Below, piece after piece: positions 41,682-49,800 of a DNA stretch of 64,000 nt. The translations under genes were made by a program, and so were the position numbers. The notes below the pieces were generated by a model. The model worked only from the letters and a program-made list of their open reading frames with translations, did no database searches and was not told where the DNA came from. Each line of letters begins with the position of its first letter. The stretch's first letter is position 1. This stretch comes from Saccharothrix sp. HUAS TT1 (lineage in GTDB: Bacteria > Actinomycetota > Actinomycetes > Mycobacteriales > Pseudonocardiaceae), in the NCBI RefSeq assembly GCF_040744945.1, contig NZ_CP160453.1, positions 6,076,001-6,140,000 on the forward strand. Reading direction: 5' to 3'.

Positions 41682-42835
41682 GCCAGCTCCCGCGCCCAGC
41701 GGTACAGCTCCCGGGTCTGCTCGGCGAACCGGTGCTCGTCGTGGCCGAGCGGGTCCTTGAAGAAGAACGCGAGCGCGCCCAGCGCGCCCACCCGACCGGC
41801 CGCGTGCGCGGTAGCGACCAGCCGGGTGAGGTCGAGCACCAGCGGCGCGGCGAGCGAGGAGTCCAGGCCCGTCCACGTCAGCTGGAGCGACATCCGGGCG
41901 CCGAGGAAGCCCTCGAACGACACGTGGTCCCAGGCGGTCTTCTGCTCACCGAGGTCGGGCACGTTGTCGATGTGCAGCGGCGCGGTGACGTCCTTGCCCA
42001 GCAACGACTCCAGGCCGCGCGCCTTCGACACGACCTTGCTGCTGGCGTGCGCGGGGTCCTCCAGGGTCGCGCCGTCGCCGCCGCCGAGCAGGTTCGTGCC
42101 CGACCAGGACCGCACCCGCAGCGCCCGCGCGGTGAACATCGGGGCGAGCACCGTCCGCAGCAGCGTCTCCCCCGTCTTGCCGTCCCGGCCCGCGTAGGGC
42201 AGGCGCTCGCGGTGGGCCAACTCGTCGAGCGCGGGCAGCGCCACGCCGGTGGACGGGGTGAAGTCGACGAACGGGCAACCCGCGCGCAGCGCCGCGTACG
42301 CGGCCACCGAGCTGGGCGGCAGCACCGATCGCGCCGGGTCGGCCAGTGCCTCCTCCAGCGCGGCGAGGTCGTCGTGCTGGGGCGTGTGCGGCACCGGTGG
42401 TTCGGTCGAGGACACGTTGACCACGACGACCCGCGCCAACCCGTGCCGCTCGCGGAACGCCGCGATGTCCGCGCCGAGCCGCTGGGCGGCTTCGGCCTGG
42501 CTGCCCCGGTGCGTCACCGGGTGGTAGCCGTCGCGCAGGTCGTCCTCGACCGCCCGCAGCCCCGCCTCGACGGCGTTGAGCAGCCGGTGCGGCAGCACGC
42601 CGTGCTCCGCCAGCTGCTCGGCGCGCTTCACCAGCGGTGTCTGGACCACGTCGTGCCCGCCGACGACCAGGTCGTCCCAGCCGGGCAGTGGGACGCCGGC
42701 CAGTTCCGGCGCCGCGGTGACGCACCCGGTCGGCGGCGCCAGGCCCGTGCGCAGTGCGAGCAGGCCGCCGATCGCCGTCGTCGCGACCGACCCGCGCGCG
42801 CCGATCAGCCACAGCCCGGTGGGTTCGTCCGCCAT
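41678..42835 (-). CDS. Inositol-3-phosphate synthase-like cyclase, first gene of the ebo-type operon
   Basis: A 385-residue homolog of myo-inositol-1(3)-phosphate synthase, which turns glucose 6-phosphate into a cyclitol phosphate with NAD+. The NAD loop LWLIGARGSVATTAIGGLLAL opens the protein. Core motifs VVVNVSSTEPP, CPFVDFTPSTGVALPAL, RSWSGTNLLGGGDG followed by KVVSKARGLESLLG, and VPDLGEQKTAWDHVSFEGF...LAAPLVLDL correspond to the catalytic lysine regions of the family. AAGGAGG lies 7 nt before ATG 42835, the best ribosome site of the operon. Known ebo clusters carry a dehydroquinate synthase-like cyclase (EboD) instead, so this enzyme may fill that step. It is unlikely to be the housekeeping enzyme, by context. 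Confidence 0.85.
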   Translation of the reverse strand: MADEPTGLWLIGARGSVATTAIGGLLALRTGLAPPTGCVTAAPELAGVPLPGWDDLVVGGHDVVQTPLVKRAEQLAEHGVLPHRLLNAVEAGLRAVEDDLRDGYHPVTHRGSQAEAAQRLGADIAAFRERHGLARVVVVNVSSTEPPVPHTPQHDDLAALEEALADPARSVLPPSSVAAYAALRAGCPFVDFTPSTGVALPALDELAHRERLPYAGRDGKTGETLLRTVLAPMFTARALRVRSWSGTNLLGGGDGATLEDPAHASSKVVSKARGLESLLGKDVTAPLHIDNVPDLGEQKTAWDHVSFEGFLGARMSLQLTWTGLDSSLAAPLVLDLTRLVATAHAAGRVGALGALAFFFKDPLGHDEHRFAEQTRELYRWARELA

Positions 42836-42954
42836 TGGCCGCCCTCCTTCGCCGTTCCAGTCGCGGTTCCCCGGCTCACCCAACCGGGGCCGCCACGGGT
42901 AACCCGTCACGGTCCGTCACGATTCGAGTTAGCTGGGTCACACTCATGCGGCGA

Positions 42955-42990
42955 ACGTTAGGCACACTAATGGCGGATGTCAATCAAAAG
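42955..42990 (-). promoter_or_regulatory. Near-consensus promoter of the ebo-type operon with ACTTTTG motif
   Basis: On the minus strand, -35 TTGACA (42983-42978), 17 bp, -10 TAACGT (42960-42955), the best promoter match in the window. ACTTTTGA (minus strand, 42990-42983 area) directly abuts and overlaps the -35, a variant of the motif found before the PA14 and laccase operons. The region also faces the ROK gene (start 43049), so a regulator here could control both directions. A possible TTCAAT -10 six bases before GTG 43049 would make the ROK mRNA leaderless. Confidence 0.65.
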
Positions 42991-43048
42991 TCTGCGATGT
43001 TTCGGCAGGATAAGCCATATATCGGGCAAGTTCTGCTTCAATTGCCGG

Positions 43049-44227
43049 GTGAACGATGACGTCACTCCCCTCGGCACCGCATCGGCAGGCGAACTGCTGC
43101 GGTTGCTGCGCGACGGCGTTCCCCGCACCCGCAACGAACTCTCCGCGGTGACCGGCCTGGCCCGGTCGACCGTGCGCGCCAGGCTGGACACGCTGCTCGA
43201 CGCCGGGCTGGTCAGCGACGGCGGCAACGAGACGTCCACCGGCGGCCGACCGGCGGGCCGGTTCGTGTTCAACGCGCGGGCCAGGGTCGTGCTGGCCGCC
43301 GAGGTCGGAGCGACCCACGCCACCGTCGCGGTGACGGACCTGACCGGCTCCCCGCTGGCCGTGCACCGCATCGACCAGGACATCGCCGCCGGACCGGACG
43401 CCGTGCTGACCTCGTTGACCGCGACCTGGCGGTCGCTGCTGGCCGACGACGGGCTCGGGCCCACCCGGCTGGCCGGGGTCGGCATCGGGCTGCCTGGACC
43501 GGTCGAGCACTCGACCGGCCGGCCGAACAACCCGCCGATCATGCCGGGGTGGGACGGCTACGACGTGCCCGCCCGCGTCGGCGCCGAGTTCGGGGTCCCG
43601 GTCCTGGTGGACAACGAGGTCAACCTGATGGCGCTCGGCGAGCACACGACGAGCTTCCCGGAGGCCGAGCACCTGATCGTGATCAAGGTCGCCACCGGCA
43701 TCGGCGCGGGCTTCATCAGCAACGGCCTGCTGCACCGCGGCGCCGTCGGCGCGGCGGGCGACCTGGGCCACATCGTGGCGCCGAACGCGGGCGAGGTGCC
43801 GTGCCGCTGCGGCAACACCGGCTGCCTCGAAGCCGTCGCCAGCGGCTCCGCCGTCGCGGCGGCGTTGCGCGCCACCGGGATCGAGGCCAGGACCAGCGCC
43901 GACGTCGTCGCCCTCGTCCGGTCCGGCAACCTCGAAGCGGGCAAGGCGGTGCGGGAGGCGGGCCGCAACATCGGCGAAGTCCTCGCCACCTGCGTGAGCA
44001 TGTTCAACCCGTCGCTGATCGTCGTGGGCGGCACCGTCGCGCTGGCCGGCGAGATGCTGCTGGCCGGCGTCCGCGAGGCCATCTACCGCCGCTCCCTGCC
44101 GCTGGCCACGGGCAACCTGCGCATCGTCCCGTCCCAGGCCGGTGACGACGCCGGCGTGCTCGGCGCGGCGGCGATGGTGGTGCAGCACGTCCTGTCGCCG
44201 GCCGTCGTGGACCGGCAGCTGGCCTGA
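43049..44227 (+). CDS. ROK-family transcriptional regulator, divergent from the ebo-type operon
   Basis: A 392-residue ROK repressor-type protein. An N-terminal winged helix (about 10-70; recognition helix GLARSTVRARLDTLL) is followed by a sugar-kinase-like ROK fold (about 80-390): AAEVGATHATVAV (phosphate loop), GVGIGLPGPVEHSTGRPNNPPIMPGW, VDNEVNLMALGEH, and the zinc motif GxxGDLGHI...CRCGNTGCLE. Kinase-like residues are present but regulators of this group normally only bind the sugar. Start GTG 43049 has no clear ribosome site. It probably senses a sugar or keto-sugar and controls the ebo-type operon. A close paralog with the same recognition helix lies at 55320. Confidence 0.9.
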   Translation: MNDDVTPLGTASAGELLRLLRDGVPRTRNELSAVTGLARSTVRARLDTLLDAGLVSDGGNETSTGGRPAGRFVFNARARVVLAAEVGATHATVAVTDLTGSPLAVHRIDQDIAAGPDAVLTSLTATWRSLLADDGLGPTRLAGVGIGLPGPVEHSTGRPNNPPIMPGWDGYDVPARVGAEFGVPVLVDNEVNLMALGEHTTSFPEAEHLIVIKVATGIGAGFISNGLLHRGAVGAAGDLGHIVAPNAGEVPCRCGNTGCLEAVASGSAVAAALRATGIEARTSADVVALVRSGNLEAGKAVREAGRNIGEVLATCVSMFNPSLIVVGGTVALAGEMLLAGVREAIYRRSLPLATGNLRIVPSQAGDDAGVLGAAAMVVQHVLSPAVVDRQLA

Positions 44228-44266
44228 CCCGCCCGACCTCGCCACCGAGCCGGAGGTGCCGCAGGC

Positions 44267-45304
44267 ATGGTGTTCCAGGAGGCCGTCGACCGCACCCGTG
44301 CGGCGCAGGACGCGACCGCGTGGGGTCGCGGCGTGGTGCGGTCCGCGCTGAGGGCGGCCGTCGACGGGCTGCCCGCGTCGATGCGCCTGGTCGTCGGGTA
44401 CCACCTGGGGTGGTGGGACGAGCGCGGCGAGCCGGTGGAGGCGTCGGGCGGCAAGGCGGTCCGGCCCGCGCTGGTCCGGCTGGCGGCCGAGGCGGTCGGC
44501 GGCTCGGCGACCGCGGCCGTGCCCGCCGCGGTCGCGGTGGAGCTGGTGCACAACTTCACCCTGCTGCACGACGACGTGCTGGACGGCGACCGGACGCGGC
44601 GGCACCGGCCGACGGCGTGGCACGTGTTCGGCGTGGACGCCGCGGTCCTGGCCGGTGACGCGGTGCTGGCGCTGGCGTTCGACGTGCTGGCGGCCAGCGG
44701 GCACCCGGCGGCGCTGGCCGGCGTGCGGGCGCTGAACGCCGCGGTGCTCGACCTGGTCGACGGCGAGCACGCGGACCTGGCGTTCGAGCGCAGGGACGAC
44801 GTCGGGGTGGCGGAGTGCACGGCGATGGCGGAGCGGAAGACGGGCGGGCTGCTGGCCTGCGCGTGCGCGCTGGGCGCCCTGTTCGGCGGTGGCGGGCCCG
44901 CCGCGATCACGGGGCTGCGGGACTTCGGCCGCCTGCTCGGGGTGGCCTTCCAGCACGTGGACGACCTGCTCGGCATCTGGGGCGAGCCCGCGGTGACCGG
45001 CAAGCCGGTCCACGCCGACCTGCGGGCGCGGAAGAAGTCCTTGCCCGTGGTGGCCGCGCTGACCTCCGGCACACCCGCGGGCGACGAGCTGGCAGCGCTC
45101 TACCGCCGACCACCGACCACCGAAGACGACCTCCCCCGCGTCGCCCGGCTGGTCGAAGCGGCCGGCGGTCGGGCGTGGAGCGAGCGGCAGGCGGACCTGC
45201 TGCTGGAACAGGCCCTGCGGCGCCTGGATTCGATCGGCCCGACGCCCCGCGCGGCCGCCGAACTGACCGCCCTGGCCAGGGCGCTGGTCCACCGCGACCG
45301 CTGA
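44267..45304 (+). CDS. Polyprenyl (isoprenyl) diphosphate synthase
   Basis: A 345-residue trans-isoprenyl diphosphate synthase. The first Asp-rich motif HDDVLDGD (D102, D103, D106) and the second HVDDLLG (D232, D233) are complete, with GGKAVRPALVRLAAE and KKSLPVV also conserved. It condenses isopentenyl diphosphate with allylic diphosphates; chain length cannot be read off with confidence, though the bulky-aromatic-free residues before the first motif (VHNFTLL) suggest C20-C30. GGAGG lies 10 nt before ATG 44267. It follows the ROK gene by 39 bp in one operon, opposite the UbiA-containing ebo-type operon, whose prenyl donor it may provide. Confidence 0.9.
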   Translation: MVFQEAVDRTRAAQDATAWGRGVVRSALRAAVDGLPASMRLVVGYHLGWWDERGEPVEASGGKAVRPALVRLAAEAVGGSATAAVPAAVAVELVHNFTLLHDDVLDGDRTRRHRPTAWHVFGVDAAVLAGDAVLALAFDVLAASGHPAALAGVRALNAAVLDLVDGEHADLAFERRDDVGVAECTAMAERKTGGLLACACALGALFGGGGPAAITGLRDFGRLLGVAFQHVDDLLGIWGEPAVTGKPVHADLRARKKSLPVVAALTSGTPAGDELAALYRRPPTTEDDLPRVARLVEAAGGRAWSERQADLLLEQALRRLDSIGPTPRAAAELTALARALVHRDR

Positions 45305-45316
45305 GCGCGAACCCCG

Positions 45317-45345
45317 TCGCCGGGCCCGTTGAATGGCCCCGGCGA
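45317..45345 (+). terminator. Terminator after the polyprenyl synthase gene
   Basis: An 11-bp stem with one mismatch (45317-45327 / 45335-45345) and a 7-nt loop GTTGAAT lies 13 nt after the stop at 45304. Confidence 0.6.
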
Positions 45346-45819
45346 ACTCCGACGTGCGCACCGAATACCCACCCGGCCATTCTTTCGCTCTGCGGAAATT
45401 CCGACCGACCACACCGGCAATGCATTTATGGAGTACCACGGAATCCGAGAGCGTCAAGTTTCCGCAGGTAGAAAAGCCGCAGATGCGCCGGTTGGCGTCC
45501 CGGTCATTCCCGGTCCAGAGCCGCCACAACGGGTGAAACCGCAACTGAAACGATCCGGATGGGACTACCCGGCCGTACCGGGATCGGACAAATCCTGTCC
45601 ATCCCGTTCGCCCGGTTGGCCCTACACTTTTGTCGAAACCATGCATAAGTTGCAGATGGTTGATGCGAAAGACTGCCGAACTCGCCCAACCCGAAGACCC
45701 TGCGACAACGACCTTCCTCGCCGTCCGCACGAGCGTGTCCGCGGCCGGTTTATTCAACGCTGGAAAAGTGCGTTCCGCCATTCGCGGGACGCACGCGGCG
45801 CCTTGCCCTTTGGAGAGCG
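45346..45819 (+). promoter_or_regulatory. Long AT-richer control region before the laccase-dehydrogenase operon
   Basis: This gene-free stretch (about 470 bp) is markedly less GC-rich than its surroundings. It contains ACTTTTGTC (45626-45634), identical to the 9-mer before the PA14 operon, and CGAAAGACTG (45666-45675), also present there next to the inner dyad. Other dyads are GGACA-5nt-TGTCC (45586-45600), CCCGG-5nt-CCGGG (45568-45582) and CTGCGGAAA / TTTCCGCAG (45390-45398 / 45459-45467). No confident -35/-10 pair was found. A short frame at 45333-45536 looks non-coding. Complex regulation of the downstream oxidase operon is likely. Confidence 0.55.
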
Positions 45820-46860
45820 ATGGACAAGCACGTCCAACCCGGCAGGCTCGTGTCCCGGCGCGCCGTGCTGGCGACCGGCACGGCGGCGCTGGCCGTCCCG
45901 GCCGCGGCGCTGGGCGCCACGACGCCCCGGAACACCGCGATCGCGCAGGAGGGCGTGGTCAAGAGGATCACCCTGTACGCGGAAGCCCTGCCCGGCAACC
46001 TGTACGGCTACGGCCTCGCGCCCGGGCAGGCGACCGTCCCCGGCCCGCTGCTGGAGGTCTACGAGGGCGACACGCTGGAGATCACCCTCGTCAACAACAC
46101 CGATCGGCGGATGTCGATCCACCCGCACGGGGTGGACTACGGCGTCGAGTCCGACGGCAGCCCGCTCAACGCCTCCTTCAACAACCCCGGCGAGACCCGC
46201 ACGTACACCTGGCGCACGCGGGAGATGTCCGCCGCCTCCGGCCGGCGCTGGATGCCCGGCAGCGCGGGGTACTGGCACTACCACGACCACGCCATGGGCA
46301 CCGACCACGGCACGTTGGGCATCGCCCGCGGCCTGTACGGCGCGCTGGTCGTGCGCCGCCGGGGCGACGTCCTGCCCGACGAGCAGTTCACCGTCGTGTT
46401 CAACGAGATGACCATCAACAACCGGGTCGCGCCGGACACCCCGCTGTTCGAGGCGAACCTCGGCCAGCGGGTCGAGTGGGTCGCGATCGGGCACGGCACC
46501 CTGTTCCACACGTTCCACCTGCACGCGCACCGCTGGGCCGACAACCGCACCGGCATGCTGGAGAGCTCGGCCGACCCCAGCCGGGTGGTCGACAACAAGG
46601 ACCTCAACCCCGGCAGCTCGTTCGGGTTCCAGGTGCTCGCCGGCGAGGGCGTCGGCCCCGGCGCGTGGATGTACCACTGCCACGTGCAGAACCACTCGGA
46701 GACCGGGATGTCCGGGATCTTCCTGGTGCGCGAGGCCGACGGCGGCATGCCGCCCGGCGCGCAGGAGGCGATCGACCGCTTCCGAGGGCACGCCCACGGC
46801 GGCGCGGCCGCACCGGCTCACGACCCGCACGGGCAGCACCAGCACCCGCCAGCACGATGA
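45820..46860 (+). CDS. Tat-exported small (two-domain) laccase, multicopper oxidase
   Basis: A 346-residue multicopper oxidase of the two-domain SLAC type found in Streptomyces. The Tat signal SRRAVLATG covers about residues 1-42. Copper ligands are complete: SIHPHGVDYG (HxH), YWHYHDHAMG (HxH), HTFHLHAHRW (HxxHxH) and MYHCHVQNHSETGM (HCHxxxHxxxxM). A His-rich tail (HAHGG, HDPHGQHQHP) could gather copper. GGAG lies 4 nt before ATG 45820. It is the first gene of an operon with a fused PQQ-type sugar dehydrogenase (32-bp gap) and a cupredoxin, so it may be the terminal O2-reducing enzyme of an extracellular electron chain. That role is inference. Confidence 0.92.
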   Translation: MDKHVQPGRLVSRRAVLATGTAALAVPAAALGATTPRNTAIAQEGVVKRITLYAEALPGNLYGYGLAPGQATVPGPLLEVYEGDTLEITLVNNTDRRMSIHPHGVDYGVESDGSPLNASFNNPGETRTYTWRTREMSAASGRRWMPGSAGYWHYHDHAMGTDHGTLGIARGLYGALVVRRRGDVLPDEQFTVVFNEMTINNRVAPDTPLFEANLGQRVEWVAIGHGTLFHTFHLHAHRWADNRTGMLESSADPSRVVDNKDLNPGSSFGFQVLAGEGVGPGAWMYHCHVQNHSETGMSGIFLVREADGGMPPGAQEAIDRFRGHAHGGAAAPAHDPHGQHQHPPAR

Positions 46861-46892
46861 CCTCGTGGCCGACCACGGCAAAGGAGTGAGGG

Positions 46893-49800
46893 ATGGGGCC
46901 GAGGCTCTTTCCGCACCGGTATCGCAGGAGGACGGCACGACGGCTCGTCCCGGCGCTGATCGCCGCCGCGGTGGTGATCAGCGGGTCCCCGGCGGTCGGC
47001 GCGCCCACGGCGGTCGGCACACCGGCGCCGGCGGTCACCCCCGCCGCCACCGCGGTGCCCGTCCTGGTCTTCCACGGCCCCGCCGCCGAGCAGCAGGACC
47101 CGGTCACCCGCGCCGCGACGGCGTTCCGGGAGATCGGCGCGGCCAACGGGATGACCGTCGACGTGTCGTCCGACCCGGCCGCGTTCACCGCGGACAACCT
47201 CGCCCGCTACCGCGGTGTGGTGTTCCTGTCGGCGGCGGGCGCGACGCTCTCCCGTGACCAGGAGGACGTCCTGCGGGCCTACGTGAAGGCCGGTGGCGGG
47301 TTCCTCGGCGTGGCCGACGCCGCCAAGGCGCAGCTGGACTCGTCCTGGTTCACCGGCCTGATCGGCACCCGCCCGCTGGGCAGCACCGCCACCCCCGAGG
47401 TGGTGAGCGCGGTGACCGCGAGCGGGGAGAACCCGCCGAACGAGCCCAAGGAGATGCTGACCGACGGCAAGCCGGAGACCAAGTGGCTCGTCCGGACGCG
47501 GACCGCGTGGGTCGCCTTCCGCCTGCCCGCGGCCGCCGAGGTGAACCGCTACTCGCTCACCTCGGCCAACGACGTCGAGGGCCGCGACCCCAAGGACTGG
47601 ACGCTCCAGGGCTCCGCGGACGGCACGACCTGGACCGACCTGGACCGCCGGACCGGCCAGGCGTTCCAGGAGCGCGCGCAGACGCGGCTGTTCACCATCG
47701 CCGAGCCCCGGTCGTTCCAGCACTACCGGTTGAACATCACGGCCAACTCCGGTGAGCCGCTAACCCAGCTCGCCGACCTGCGCCTGTTCTCCGGCGACCC
47801 GACACCGCCGCCGACGCCCGGCGTGCACCGGTCCGTGGTGAACGTCCTGGACCGGCAGCACCCGGCGAACGAGGGCCTGCCGCTGAACGTCACGCGGTCC
47901 GACCGCTGGTACAACTGGGAGCCGAACCCGGTCGGCCTCGTGCACACCCTCGCCCAGGTCGAGGAGCGGCACTACGACCCGGGCCCGGGACCCAACGGCC
48001 CGTTCCACCCGGTCTCCTGGTGCCGCGATTACGACGGCGGTCGCTCCTTCTACACGGGCATGGGCCACACCGAGGACGGCTACGGCGAGGACGCCTTCCG
48101 CCGCCACCTGACCGGCGCCCTCAAGTGGACGACCGGTGTCGTGCGCGGCGACTGCCAGGCCACCATCGCGGCCAACTACGAGGTCGAACGGCTGACCGCG
48201 GCCAACCGGACCGGTCAGCTCGACCAGATCGGCGAGCCGCACGGCCTGACCACCACACCGGACGGCGCGGTGTTCTACGTCGGCAAGGCCGCCTGCCCGA
48301 CCGGGCCGGTCGCCGACTGGGCCAAGCCCGAGGTCGGCCTCGGCTGCGGCACGATCCACCGGTTCGACCCGGCTGCCGAGCAGGTGAAGCTGCTGGCGAC
48401 GCTGCCGGTCATGGGCAACCGCGGCAGCGGCACCGAGCTGGTCAAGAACGAGGAGGGCCTGCTGGGCATCGTGCCCGACCCGGCGTTCGCCGAGAACGGC
48501 CGGCTCTACGTCTACTGGATGCCGCACGACACCGTCGACCGGGCGAAGCGCACCGGCAAGCGGACCATCTCGCGGCTGACCTACGACCACGACGCGAAGA
48601 CCATCGACCTGGCCTCCCGCGTGGACCTGCTGCAGTGGGAGGTCCAGCAGCACAGCTGCTGCCACGCGGGCGGCGGCATGGCGTTCGACGCCAAGGGCAA
48701 CCTGTACGTCGGCTCCGGCGACAGCAACTCCTCGCTCGGCTCGCAGGGCTACTCCGGCAACAACTGGACCGCCGAGTGGGAGGGGCTGTCCTTCCAGGAC
48801 GCGCGTCGCACGGCCGGCAACACCAACGACCTCAACGGCAAGATCATCCGCATCCACCCGGAGCCGGACGGCACGTACACGATCCCGGAGGGGAACCTGT
48901 TCCCGCCGGGCACCGCGAAGACCCGCCCGGAGATCTACGTGATGGGCGTGCGCAACATCTCCCGGCTCCAGGTCGACCCGGTCACCCAGTGGTTGACCGC
49001 CGCGTGGGTCGGCCCGGACGCGACCGTGCCCAAGCCCGAGCTGGGCCCGGCCAAGTACGAGACCGCGACCATCATCACCGAGGCGGGCAACCACGGCTGG
49101 CCGTACTGCATGGGCAACAAGCAGCCGTACCGGGACCGCAGCAACACCGATGCGACCGTGCTGACCGGGTGGTACGACTGCGACGCGCCGAAGAACACCT
49201 CGCCGCGCAACACCGGCCTGGTCGACCTGCCGCCGGTCAAGAACAACATGATCTGGTACTCGCCGAGCGGCGGCGGCCCGGTGTTCCCGGCCCGACCGGA
49301 CGGCAGCGGCGTGCCCACCTACGACCCGGACGACGCCACGTACACGCAGCCGTACCTGCGCGGCGGCGGGCAGGCCGTGATGACCGGGCCCACCTACCAC
49401 CGGGAGCTGGTCGACACCGACAGCGGTGTCGCGTGGCCGGAGTACTGGGACGACAAGTGGTTCATCGGCGACCAGTCGAACTCGGCCAACCGGATCGCGG
49501 TCACCGTCGACCCGGCCGGCGTGCCGACGGCCGCTCCCCCGGCGTTCGCCGAGAGCCTGCGGGCGATCATCCCCGGCGGGCTCGGCAACGACCGGCTGCA
49601 GAGCTGGATGGACGCGAAGTTCGGCCCGGACGGCGCGCTCTACCTGCTCGACTACGGCAGCGGGTTCTTCAGCCTGCACGCCAACCAGAAGCTGATCCGG
49701 ATCAACTACCGGGGCGGCGAGCGGACACCGGCGCCGGCCGCGACGTCGGTCGCGGTGCAGAACAAGCCGCTGACCGTCGCGTTCACCGGCTCGCGATCCG

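Noticed and set aside
45333..45536. 67-codon frame in the control region before the laccase gene
   Set aside because: No ribosome site, no codon-position GC pattern and overlap with shared regulatory motifs and dyads.
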